A stretch of 9,205 nt of DNA, taken from assembly GCA_905215615.1 (NCBI GenBank), contig CAJMQM010000037.1:1-9205 (forward strand), read 5' to 3'. The notes beneath the pieces were generated by a model that worked only from the letters and a program-made list of their open reading frames with translations, was not told the DNA's origin and did no database searches. Position 1 is the stretch's first letter, and the number at the start of each line of letters is the position of its first letter. The stretch comes from an uncultured bacterium (lineage in GTDB: Bacteria; Bacillota; Clostridia; TANB77; CAG-508). Positions 1 through 7,282 of this stretch are shown here, in pieces. A program made the translations under genes and the position numbers.

Positions 1-1355
1 ATATGGCTAATGAAGCAAAAAAGTTGTGGAGTTTAATGGAAATAGACTATAATGACTTTATTAGAACAACAGAAGAGAGACACTCAAACATAGTTGCAGA
101 GATATTTGATAAATTAATGGAACAAGGAGATATATATAAATCTGAATATGAAGGTTTATATTGTATGCCATGTGAGACATATTTTACAGAAACACAATTA
201 GTTAATGGAAAATGCCCAGACTGCGGAAGAGACGTAGTAAAAATGAAAGAAGAAGCATATTTCTTTAACATGAAAAAATATGCTCCAAGATTAATAAAAT
301 ATTATGAAGAACACCCAGACTTTATTCTACCAGAATCTAGAAAAAACGAATTGTTTAATAATTTCTTGAAACCTGGACTTGAAGATTTATGTGTAACTCG
401 TACAAGCTTTGACTGGGGAATAAAAGTAAAAAAAGACCCAAAACATGTTATATATGTATGGTTAGATGCTTTAACAAACTATATTACAGCACTAGGTTAT
501 ATGACAGATAATGACGAATTATTTAAAAAATACTGGCCAGCAGATTTACAAATAGTTGGAAAAGATATAATTAGATTTCATGGTATATATTGGCCAATAT
601 TTTTAATGGCATTAGACTTACCTCTTCCAAAACATATCTATGCACATAGTTTTATAATGATGAAAGATGGAAAAATGTCAAAATCAAAGGGCAATGTGGT
701 ATACCCAGAAATGCTAATAAATCGTTATGGACTAGATGCAACAAAATATTTCCTATTAAAATCTATGCCATATGCACAAGATGGAGAATTTAGCCCAGAA
801 GAATTTGTACAAAGATTTAACTCTGATTTATGCAATGACTTAGGAAACTTATTAAATAGAACAATAGGTATGGTAAATAAATATTTTAATGGAAAAATAG
901 AAAAATACCCAGAAAATGTTTCTGAAATAGATAAAAATTTAGAAAATTTCTCAAATGAAATTATAGATAAAATAGAAGAAAAATTTGAAACAGTACATTT
1001 AAGCGATGTTATATCAGAAACATGGAATTTAGTTTCAAGAACAAATAAGTATATTGATGAAACAACACCATGGATTTTAGCAAAAGAAGAGAAGAAAGAA
1101 GAACTAAAATCTGTAATGTACCATTTAGTAGAAAACTTAAGAAAGATTGCAATATTAATTAAGTCATATATGGAACATACAGCAAACAATATATTTAAAC
1201 AATTAAATATTGCTGAAAGTTTACAAGAGTGGAGTACACTAAAAGATAGTACTTTACTAAAAGATATTACTGTAACAAACAAGCCAGAAGTTTTATTTGC
1301 AAGATTAGATGCAGAAGAAGAAATAGAATATATTAAAAATCAAATGAAGGGGTAA
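1..1355 (+). CDS. metG: Methionyl-tRNA synthetase, 5'-truncated by window edge
   Basis: Class I aminoacyl-tRNA synthetase that charges tRNA(Met) with methionine in the cytoplasm. The reading frame is open at the left edge, so the ATG at position 3 is probably internal. By family comparison roughly 75-90 N-terminal residues carrying the HIGH motif are outside the window. Counting from position 3, the DDFIRTTEERH-like region is at residues 15-27, a four-Cys zinc knuckle (CMPC at 54-57, CPDC at 71-74) sits in the connective peptide, the WLDAL motif is at 153-157 and the KMSKS signature at 224-228. A helical anticodon-binding domain follows. The protein ends at the conserved 'DAEEEIEYIKNQMKG' stretch, where many Bacillus-type enzymes continue into a Trbp111/EMAP-like tRNA-binding domain. 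That domain is absent here, and the next in-frame codons give no continuation. This short form is common enough not to imply damage. Identification is very secure. Confidence 0.97.
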   Translation, partial: MANEAKKLWSLMEIDYNDFIRTTEERHSNIVAEIFDKLMEQGDIYKSEYEGLYCMPCETYFTETQLVNGKCPDCGRDVVKMKEEAYFFNMKKYAPRLIKYYEEHPDFILPESRKNELFNNFLKPGLEDLCVTRTSFDWGIKVKKDPKHVIYVWLDALTNYITALGYMTDNDELFKKYWPADLQIVGKDIIRFHGIYWPIFLMALDLPLPKHIYAHSFIMMKDGKMSKSKGNVVYPEMLINRYGLDATKYFLLKSMPYAQDGEFSPEEFVQRFNSDLCNDLGNLLNRTIGMVNKYFNGKIEKYPENVSEIDKNLENFSNEIIDKIEEKFETVHLSDVISETWNLVSRTNKYIDETTPWILAKEEKKEELKSVMYHLVENLRKIAILIKSYMEHTANNIFKQLNIAESLQEWSTLKDSTLLKDITVTNKPEVLFARLDAEEEIEYIKNQMKG

Positions 1356-1382
1356 TATACCACTTAAGAAAGGAAAAATAAA

Positions 1383-2054
1383 ATGGGAAAATTATTTGTA
1401 ATAGATGGAACAGATGGAAGCGGAAAACAAACACAATTTGAAGAGCTAAAAAAACATTTTGATGAAGATGGAATTCATTATAAAACAGTTAGCTTTCCAA
1501 ACTACGAAAGTCCATCATCTGGATTAGTTAAAATGTATTTATCTGGAGATTTTGGAGAACATGCAAAAGAAATTAGCCCATATATTGCTTCAACTTTTTA
1601 TGCTGCAGACCGCTATGCAACATATACTAAACAATATAAAGAATATTACGAAAATGGTGGGATTATATTAGCTGATAGATATACTACAGCTAATATGGTT
1701 CATCAAGCGGGAAAAATAGGAGATAAAGAGGAAAGAGAAAAATTCTTAAATTGGTTGTGGGACTTTGAATTTAAATTATATGGAATCCCAGTACCAAATG
1801 AAGTATTCTTTTTAAAAATGCCACCAGAAAAAGCTTTAGACTTAATTAAAAATAGAGAAAATAAGTTTACACATACAGATAAAAAAGATATACACGAAAG
1901 AGATTCACAACATATAATAGACAGCTACAATGCTGCATGTGATGTTGCGGAAAAATATAACTGGTACACTGTTGAGTGTGTAAAAGAAGGAAACATTAGA
2001 ACAATTGAAGATATACACAAAGAAATTTACAATGAATTAAAAAAACATTTATAG
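1383..2054 (+). CDS. tmk: Thymidylate kinase (dTMP kinase), clostridial subtype
   Basis: Phosphorylates dTMP to dTDP with ATP in the dTTP synthesis pathway. The 223-residue product has a P-loop at residues 9-16 (GTDGSGKQ). The usual Thr/Ser after the P-loop Lys is Gln, which I recognise as typical of this clostridial subfamily. The DRY motif is at 98-100, followed by TTANMVHQ where classical enzymes have a Ser/Tyr-Gln substrate-binding stretch. An Arg/Lys-rich lid region lies near 155-170. The ATG at 1383 is preceded by GAAAGGA at a suitable distance, 27 bp after the metG stop, so co-transcription with metG is likely. Its length fits the family (about 205-225). An alternative is a broader deoxynucleoside monophosphate kinase, but thymidylate kinase is the best call. 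Confidence 0.92.
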   Translation: MGKLFVIDGTDGSGKQTQFEELKKHFDEDGIHYKTVSFPNYESPSSGLVKMYLSGDFGEHAKEISPYIASTFYAADRYATYTKQYKEYYENGGIILADRYTTANMVHQAGKIGDKEEREKFLNWLWDFEFKLYGIPVPNEVFFLKMPPEKALDLIKNRENKFTHTDKKDIHERDSQHIIDSYNAACDVAEKYNWYTVECVKEGNIRTIEDIHKEIYNELKKHL

Positions 2055-2094
2055 GCATAATATATTGTAAATTCTATTACAGGAGGACTTTTAA

Positions 2095-3030
2095 ATGGTA
2101 GAAAAAAGAAAAGTTGTTTTGATAGGTACAGGTTTTGTAGGTATGAGCATGGCATATGCACTGTTAAATCAAGGTGGAGTAAATGAACTTGTTTTAATAG
2201 ATGTTGCAAAAGAAAAGGCTATTGGAGAAGCAATGGATTTATCAGACGGAGTACCATGTGCAACAGCTAGGATGGTTATAAAAGCTGGAGATTATAATGA
2301 GTGCGAAGATGCAAATATTGTAGTAATCACAGCAGGTGTTGCTCAAAAACCAGGAGAAACAAGACTAGACTTAGCTAAAACTAATGCGAAAATAATAAAA
2401 GAAGTAACAGAAAATGTTGTGAAATCAGGATTTAAGGGAATATTCCTTATAGCAAGTAATCCAGTAGATTTAATGACATATGTAGTAGGAAAAGTATCAG
2501 AATTTCCTAAAAACAAAGTTATAGGTTCTGGCACAGTTTTAGATACAGCAAGACTTAGATTCTTAGTTGCAGAACATCTAAATGTATCTAGCAAAAATGT
2601 GCATGCTTATATAATGGGAGAACATGGAGATTCATCATTTGTTCCATGGTCTAAGAGTTATATAGGTTGTAAACCATTAAAAGATATTATAGAAGAAAGA
2701 AACGAAAAAGAAGAAGTATTAGAAAATATATATAAGCAAGTTCAACAAGAAGCTTATGAAATAATAGACAAGAAAAAAGCTACTTATTATGGAATAGGTA
2801 TGGGACTTACAAAAATAATTAAAGCAATATTAAATGATGAGCACGAAATACTTACTGTTTCTACTTATCTAAATGGAGAATATGGTCAAAGTGACTTATA
2901 TATAGGAGTTCCAGCTATAGTAAATTCAAATGGTATACAAGAGATATTAAATTTAAAATTATCTGATGAGGAAAAAGAAAAATTCAACCATAGTTGTGCA
3001 ATTTTAAATGAAATGAAAAATGAAATATAA
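2095..3030 (+). CDS. ldh: L-lactate dehydrogenase (NAD-dependent, FBP-type)
   Basis: Reduces pyruvate to L-lactate with NADH, regenerating NAD+ in fermentation. The 311-residue product shows the Rossmann glycine motif GTGFVG at residues 11-16, the NAD-selecting Asp36, and the specificity loop AQKPGETRLDL at 83-93. Gln84 marks lactate rather than malate dehydrogenase, and Arg90 is the mobile-loop catalytic Arg. The catalytic Asp150/Arg153 pair and His177 in GEHGDS are present. Arg155 and His170 correspond to the residues that bind fructose-1,6-bisphosphate in Bacillus enzymes, so allosteric activation by FBP is inferred. A perfect AGGAGG at 2081-2086 supports the ATG at 2095. It lies 40 bp after tmk and 32 bp before the next gene, with no hairpin terminator seen on either side. 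Confidence 0.96.
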   Translation: MVEKRKVVLIGTGFVGMSMAYALLNQGGVNELVLIDVAKEKAIGEAMDLSDGVPCATARMVIKAGDYNECEDANIVVITAGVAQKPGETRLDLAKTNAKIIKEVTENVVKSGFKGIFLIASNPVDLMTYVVGKVSEFPKNKVIGSGTVLDTARLRFLVAEHLNVSSKNVHAYIMGEHGDSSFVPWSKSYIGCKPLKDIIEERNEKEEVLENIYKQVQQEAYEIIDKKKATYYGIGMGLTKIIKAILNDEHEILTVSTYLNGEYGQSDLYIGVPAIVNSNGIQEILNLKLSDEEKEKFNHSCAILNEMKNEI

Positions 3031-3062
3031 TATTAAAAAATTAGTAAGTTAGGGGAGTTACA

Positions 3063-6005
3063 TTGAAAGGTCCAACATATGAACAAACTTACGAAAGAAT
3101 AAAAAATACACTAAATGAAGTAACAGAAGAATTAGAAGCAATAGAATCTATAAGAGATTTATGTAGCTATATAAGTGACGAAATAGATAGTTTAGAATCA
3201 GAAATAAATGAGAGTTTTGACAGCGAGCAAATAGAACAAATTATGTATATGGTAATAGAGGAAAGTACTGAAATAGACGAGAACTTAGAAAGTTGGTTAG
3301 AAAACTGTGAAAATGGGTTTAATCCAACTCTAGGTTTAAATTTTGAACAAATAGAAGATTATTTAGACTTTATAAAAGATAAAGATGACAAAGAAGAGGC
3401 AATAATATTACTAAAAAATCTTATAGATGGTCCAGAAATAGAACAATATAGAAACTTTAAAACATTTATAGACTTTCTACAACAAGAATTTAACGAAGAT
3501 ACAGAAAACTCTCCAGAGATTTTACAAATAAAAAGAAGAGAATTACTTTATTTAATAAATGAAAATAATATTGATTTACGACCAACAGATATATTTCATT
3601 TGCAAAATAACCAAAAAGTAGATGCTAATCAACATGCTTTGTATCTTGGATTTAAGGCCGCTTCTGAAGATATATTGCCAGATGACTTTGAGAAATTTTA
3701 CAGAAGAATAATGAAAGAAATAACAAATCCATATACAAAAATAGGCATGAACATGCTTTATTTATCAAAAACAGAAGAATTTATGTTGGAAAATCCTAAC
3801 TATAGTCCAAGTTCAGACTTAATAAATGAAGCAATTCCATATTTAGCATTAAAAATATCTTTAGACCATGTGGACACTACAAGTTTAATGGAAGGTGAAG
3901 CTAGTAACACAATTTTAGCAAAAACTAATATATGGGACGGTATATGGTTTGTAAATTCATATATTGACACTAAAGGTTTAGATAGGGAAATATATAATTT
4001 ATTATTAGATGTTATAGATAGAGATATTGTAAAGCCGGAATATATAGACTTAATACAAAAATTATTACAAGGAAAAAATAGAGAAGTAATAAATGCAATT
4101 AGAAACAATATACTTAATGACTTTATAAAAGAACAAATACAAGATGAAAATAACTCAGAAATTTCGGTTGCTAAATTTATAGCATTAGCAATAGAATCTA
4201 CAGGAATATCTCCAAAAAATTTTAAAGATTATGCAGAAGAACTGTTAACTAAATTAGAAAAGGCAGATAAACTAACTAGAGAAGAAATGGCAGATATATG
4301 TAGCCTAATGTTTTATATTGAAAGGATGCCAAATACTACTCCTAACATAAAAAATAAATTGAGAGAAGCTACAACAAATTGGCTTAACTATTATATTGAT
4401 GGAACAAGTTTAGATGACTTAAGAACAAATTTTGAAGATGTTTGTATAGAAACTGCAGAACTAGAAATTACTGAAACAACTAAAAATTTAACAGATGAAG
4501 AAATTGAAAAGAAAATGTTTAATATGTCTCAAGATTTTTATAAGGAATATGTTGCTGCATATATACTTAAAAATATATCAAAAAGAGCGGAAAAACAAAT
4601 ATATGATAATAAAAGAAGATTTACAGAGGACGGCTTTAATGCAGATGATTTTTTACAGGCATGTGATATTGTACATAACAATGAACAAGCAATAGAATCA
4701 ATTATTCCGCTAGTAGACAAAGATAAACAAGACTGGATTCGTAAGCTATTTACTTCAAAAGAAAATATAGCATCAAGAGATATAAATTATAGAAAAATAA
4801 TGTTATATATTTTAACAATACAAAATCCAGAACATATAAAAGAAGCAGTAAATGTATTATATGATGTTTTGGAAGGGGATGTAGAAGCTATATATAGAAA
4901 TTCAGCTAGCTTAATAAATTTATTTCAAAAAGACCTAGAAGAAAGCAAAAAAACATTAGATAGTACATCAAATGCGGCAAAAAAGATAATAGTACTAGAT
5001 GTTATGTTTTGGCTTCCAGAAGATTTGAAATATATAGATGAAAACGAAAATACATTATATCACACAACATTAAGAAAAGATAAAGAAATAGCTGAGCATG
5101 GAAAAATGTTTGCACTAAGAGAACTAGCAGATAGTATGTCACTAGAACAATTTGAAAAGTTTTATAATAAAACATATTGTGAAACTTCAAGTGACAATAT
5201 AAAAACTGCTTTAGAATTAATTTATGTATATACTATGGAAAAATTTGCTTTAGAAGATGAGAATTTTTCCCCAGACTTTGCCAAACTTGAAGGTAAATTG
5301 CCAATACTATTAGCCAAAGAATATTTACAAAGAGAAATGCCTGTTCAGATGTATCAACATGGTGCTTTTACAAGTGCTTTTAAAGAAGATGTACCAAGTT
5401 CAATTGAGAATACTGTAATGTCAAATTATTTAACTGATTGTAATATGACAGATGACTTCTTTGTAACAGTTGCTAATAGATGCAGAGAAAATACTACATC
5501 ACAAGATGGAATAAAATGTTTTAAAGGTCTTGGAACATTAAAAGAAAAAGGTCAAAATGGAGAATTTTATAAAAAATATATAAAAGAATATTGTGGAGAA
5601 TTTATAGAGAGGCAAAGGGAAAATCTATTTCCTAATGACCCAGCAAACCAAGAAGAAAATGAAAAACAGGCACCTCTTTCTAAAATATATATGGCTATGA
5701 TGTTAAACTCTAGCCAATATGAAGATATAAATAATAATGCAATGGCACTAAAAGAAATTAAAGCTAGAATAAATAGTGATATGGTTACATCAAATACATT
5801 ATTCGATATAGGAAGTTATTTAATGCATATAGAAAAAAGAATACTAACGAAAGTACAATTAGATGTAACAAATATATTATCAAACTTGGGAGAAAACTGG
5901 ATGGAGTGCTACTTAGATGCTGGAAAACTTCCAGAAGATATGAAAACAAATTTAGCAAAATTATTAACTATTCTTGAAAAAGAACAACAACATGAAGAAA
6001 GATAA
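3063..6005 (+). CDS. Large acidic, predominantly helical protein of unknown function (980 aa)
   Basis: I do not recognise a family. The start is a TTG at 3063 with AGGGGAG at 3051-3057. The next in-frame Met codon is about 60 residues further in, so the TTG is well supported. The protein has no signal peptide or membrane segment and is probably cytoplasmic. It is rich in Glu, Asp, Lys, Asn and Ile. Residues about 8-55 look like a coiled coil, and nearly all the rest reads as amphipathic helices with short polar links, resembling an alpha-solenoid or scaffold rather than an enzyme. No P-loop, nuclease, protease or kinase motif stands out. Cysteines are scattered rather than paired as zinc ligands. 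Codon use matches the preceding genes, and it lies 32 bp after ldh, so it looks native and may share the transcript. It ends 25 bp before the stop of the convergent gene. Coding status is secure and function is open. Confidence 0.9.
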   Translation: MKGPTYEQTYERIKNTLNEVTEELEAIESIRDLCSYISDEIDSLESEINESFDSEQIEQIMYMVIEESTEIDENLESWLENCENGFNPTLGLNFEQIEDYLDFIKDKDDKEEAIILLKNLIDGPEIEQYRNFKTFIDFLQQEFNEDTENSPEILQIKRRELLYLINENNIDLRPTDIFHLQNNQKVDANQHALYLGFKAASEDILPDDFEKFYRRIMKEITNPYTKIGMNMLYLSKTEEFMLENPNYSPSSDLINEAIPYLALKISLDHVDTTSLMEGEASNTILAKTNIWDGIWFVNSYIDTKGLDREIYNLLLDVIDRDIVKPEYIDLIQKLLQGKNREVINAIRNNILNDFIKEQIQDENNSEISVAKFIALAIESTGISPKNFKDYAEELLTKLEKADKLTREEMADICSLMFYIERMPNTTPNIKNKLREATTNWLNYYIDGTSLDDLRTNFEDVCIETAELEITETTKNLTDEEIEKKMFNMSQDFYKEYVAAYILKNISKRAEKQIYDNKRRFTEDGFNADDFLQACDIVHNNEQAIESIIPLVDKDKQDWIRKLFTSKENIASRDINYRKIMLYILTIQNPEHIKEAVNVLYDVLEGDVEAIYRNSASLINLFQKDLEESKKTLDSTSNAAKKIIVLDVMFWLPEDLKYIDENENTLYHTTLRKDKEIAEHGKMFALRELADSMSLEQFEKFYNKTYCETSSDNIKTALELIYVYTMEKFALEDENFSPDFAKLEGKLPILLAKEYLQREMPVQMYQHGAFTSAFKEDVPSSIENTVMSNYLTDCNMTDDFFVTVANRCRENTTSQDGIKCFKGLGTLKEKGQNGEFYKKYIKEYCGEFIERQRENLFPNDPANQEENEKQAPLSKIYMAMMLNSSQYEDINNNAMALKEIKARINSDMVTSNTLFDIGSYLMHIEKRILTKVQLDVTNILSNLGENWMECYLDAGKLPEDMKTNLAKLLTILEKEQQHEER

Positions 6006-6010
6006 AGTGT

Positions 6011-6042
6011 AAAAAATAAACGGGCTCCAATTACGGAACCCG
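6011..6042 (-). terminator. Intrinsic terminator of the minus-strand AbrB-like gene
   Basis: Read on the minus strand, GGAACCCG (6035-6042, + strand) and CGGGCTCC (6021-6028) form an 8-bp stem including one G-U pair, with a 6-nt loop. A U-rich tract (TTTATTTTTT, complement of 6011-6020) follows at once. The TAA stop of the gene is in the loop, so the last codons form one arm. On the plus strand the same hairpin has a C-A mismatch and no adjacent T-run, so it would be a weak terminator for the upstream operon. Confidence 0.88.
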
Positions 6043-6336
6043 CTTGATACACAACTCCTTTTTCTGGTTTAAGCATAAGTACAAATCGTCCCATTGCCCT
6101 TTAAGTAACTCCGGAATTAGTTTGTATAGCTCGGTAGTAATAAACATCCGATTTTTGCTATCTACGCACACTCTTCCTATTTGAACAATTGCACCTTTCT
6201 TATCAGAAACAGACAGAGAAACCGTCTTTAAGTGTTCTGAAAAGTATACCTTAAGGTGCTGGTTGCTAGGACATATAACCATGTCTTGTACGAGTTTTTG
6301 AGGGATGCAAATCCTCTTTTGATTATCTACTTTCAT
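6031..6336 (-). CDS. Small two-repeat AbrB/MraZ-like (SpoVT-AbrB) putative DNA-binding protein
   Basis: The 101-residue product has two similar halves. Residues 3-40 (VDNQKRICIP at 3-12) and 57-99 (VCVDSKNRMFIT) each match the 'VDxKGRixIP' start of the swapped-hairpin AbrB fold, and each is followed by a helix and a closing beta strand. Two such units in one chain are reminiscent of MraZ. The likely role is a transcriptional regulator or antitoxin-type DNA-binding protein. This is an inference from weak motif similarity, since the canonical Gly is Gln-Lys or Lys-Asn here. ATG at 6336 is supported by AGGAGG (6345-6350 on the + strand) with 8-nt spacing. GC is about 38% over hand-counted stretches, against about 25-28% in neighbours, suggesting transfer or different selection. 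It has its own promoter and terminator, so it is a single-gene unit, divergent from the small-RNA/Abi promoter and convergent with the 980-residue protein gene. Confidence 0.72.
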   Translation of the reverse strand: MKVDNQKRICIPQKLVQDMVICPSNQHLKVYFSEHLKTVSLSVSDKKGAIVQIGRVCVDSKNRMFITTELYKLIPELLKGQWDDLYLCLNQKKELCIKRVP

Positions 6337-6378
6337 TTTTTTACCCTCCTATGCATATCATAATTAGCTAACATAATA

Positions 6379-6407
6379 ATTATACCAGAAAAATGACAAA
6401 ATGGCAA
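6379..6407 (-). promoter_or_regulatory. Promoter of the AbrB-like gene
   Basis: On the minus strand TTGCCA (6402-6407) and TATAAT (6379-6384) are separated by exactly 17 nt. The -10 is extended by TGG directly upstream. It lies about 43 bp before the ATG at 6336. Five of six -35 bases and all six -10 bases match the housekeeping sigma consensus. Confidence 0.85.
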
Positions 6408-6480
6408 ATTGAGCAAAAATGGTATAAATTACATATATATAAGTATACTAATATTAATAGATAGAGGATTAAACATTTTT

Positions 6481-6497
6481 ACTTGACAAAATCAAGT
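6481..6497. promoter_or_regulatory. Inverted repeat over the -35 box, possible operator
   Basis: ACTTGA (6481-6486) and TCAAGT (6492-6497) are a perfect 6-bp inverted repeat with a 5-nt spacer. It overlaps the -35 hexamer (6483-6488) of the rightward promoter, so a repressor bound here would block RNA polymerase. The ligand is unknown. The divergent AbrB-like protein is one candidate by position only. Confidence 0.45.
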
Positions 6498-6512
6498 TTT
6501 AAATGTTATACT
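6483..6512 (+). promoter_or_regulatory. Strong rightward promoter of the small RNA / Abi fragment
   Basis: A perfect TTGACA (6483-6488), an 18-nt spacer and TATACT (6507-6512) with a TGT extension directly upstream make a strong sigma-A-type promoter. The expected transcription start is near 6518-6520, only about 10 nt before a hairpin with a T-run. Confidence 0.87.
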
Positions 6513-6518
6513 ATCTAT

Positions 6519-6564
6519 AGTAGATCGTACCTCGGATAACCTACGGGCCCGAGGTCATTTTTTT
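6519..6564 (+). ncRNA. Candidate AbiF-associated small RNA ending in an intrinsic terminator (or attenuator)
   Basis: The transcript predicted from the strong promoter would be about 45 nt. It consists almost wholly of a hairpin: ACCTCGG (6529-6535) pairs perfectly with CCGAGGT (6549-6555) around a 13-nt loop (6536-6548), followed by seven T residues at 6558-6564. The loop could hold a mini-stem (CC/GG around TAC). The hairpin lies 20 nt ahead of the TTG of an Abi_2 fragment. A conserved 'abiF' RNA motif upstream of AbiF genes is known from comparative genomics, and such RNAs have been proposed as antitoxins of AbiF. I assign this from position and form, as I cannot check the consensus. It may instead be a simple leader attenuator. 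It is short and GC-rich compared with its surroundings, and unlike the protein it looks undamaged. Confidence 0.6.
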
Positions 6565-6583
6565 ACATATTAGGAGGTAAAAG

Positions 6584-6736
6584 TTGGAAAAAGACTTTAA
6601 AACAATAGATGAGCAGATTGAAATTTTAAAATCTCGTAATATTATAGTAGAAAATTATGATAAAGTTTATAAAATACTAGAAAAGAACAATTGTTATATA
6701 GAAAATTCAAAACTTCTGACGGAGAAAGTGCAATAG
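6584..6736 (+). pseudogene. N-terminal fragment of an Abi_2 / AbiF-type abortive-infection protein
   Basis: A TTG start with AGGAGG at 6572-6577 opens a 50-codon frame ending in TAG at 6734. The first 40 residues read MEKDFKTIDEQIEILKSR followed by NIIVENYDKVYKILEKNN. This is the characteristic beginning of Abi_2 (AbiD/AbiF) proteins, whose members are usually about 300 residues and carry a HEPN-type RNase fold. After residue about 39 the usual '(N)YY..INGYK' continuation breaks off, and from about 6700 the DNA matches a histidine phosphatase in another frame. The HEPN catalytic Arg-x4-6-His region is missing, so no toxin activity is expected. The intact promoter, hairpin and RBS suggest the loss removed the body of the gene and spared the control region. 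Confidence 0.75.
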
Positions 6737-6877
6737 ATACAAATAAAAGAATGACTAGATTTTTTAATAGAATTCTTGAAGAGTTTGAGGGAAAGCGAAT
6801 TGCAGTTGTAAGTCATCGGAGGCTCTATAAAATTTTTATTATTAAATTGGTGCAAAGTAAATGAAGATGTAAAAACA
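6700..6877 (+). pseudogene. Internal fragment of a histidine phosphatase family protein, frameshifted
   Basis: In frame 1, codons from about 6709 read KTSDGESAIDTNKRMTRFF and lead into GKRIAVVSH (ending at 6816). One extra base (C at 6817) then shifts the frame, and 6818 onward continues as GGSIKFLLLNWCKVNED. Joined, VVSHGGSIKFLL is the second catalytic-His motif of phosphoglycerate-mutase-like phosphatases. The N-terminal RHGE motif is absent, as is the C-terminal end. There is no start codon or RBS. The piece is joined upstream to the Abi_2 fragment and downstream, without a stop, to an aminopeptidase end. It is a relic and encodes no functional enzyme. Confidence 0.72.
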
Positions 6878-7174
6878 GATGAAGGCTCGAGATATATTGG
6901 AGAATTTGCACTAGGTTTAAACCCATATATAGAAAAGCCAATAGGAGATACTTTATTTGACGAAAAAATAAAGGGAAGTTTTCATTTTACGCCTGGAGAT
7001 AGTTTAGAAGAAAGTGACAATGGAAACCGCTCAAGTATTCATTGGGACATAGTAAATATTCAAACACCAGAATATGGTGGTGGAGAAATTTGGTTTGATA
7101 ATATATTAATAAGAAAAGATGGCATGTTTGTATTAGAAGAATTAAAAAAACTAAACCCAGAAAATTTAATTTAA
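6878..7174 (+). pseudogene. C-terminal fragment of an M29-family aminopeptidase
   Basis: The frame open from 6818 continues into DEGSRYIGEFALGLNPYI and on to TLFDEKIKGSFHFTPGD, NGNRSSIHWDIV and EYGGGEIWFDN, ending with LKKLNPENLI and a TAA at 7172-7174. This is the metal-binding C-terminal third of M29 (AmpS/PepS-type) metallo-aminopeptidases. The Glu of GEF, the His of SFHFTPG and the His/Asp of IHWD are the type of residues that bind the two metal ions in that family. Only about 99 residues of some 370-410 remain. It has no start of its own and cannot be active. The native stop codon is kept, so this may mark the original end of a local gene. Confidence 0.75.
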
Positions 7175-7282
7175 AATATAATTGTAAACAATATACAGTC
7201 ACCATATTAACCAATAATTCATAAAATATATAAACAAAATTAAGGTTTATTAACTGCTTAAAGTTGAAAGGAGTTATATTTT

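Noticed and set aside
725..1282. 185-codon minus-strand open frame inside metG
   Set aside because: It is a Ser/Phe-rich shadow of the MetRS helical domain, a usual by-product of A-rich coding DNA.
4495..4695. 66-codon plus-strand open frame inside the 980-residue protein gene
   Set aside because: It is an out-of-frame Lys-rich overlap with no RBS, lying within a long intact gene.
6519..6564. Leader hairpin as a T-box, PyrR or other classic riboswitch
   Set aside because: The transcript is only about 45 nt with one 7-bp stem. No T-box, PyrR or riboswitch core motif is present.
6987..7214. 75-codon minus-strand open frame
   Set aside because: It is the antisense of the M29 aminopeptidase tail, which has clear family motifs on the plus strand. 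The minus frame is a shadow without an RBS.
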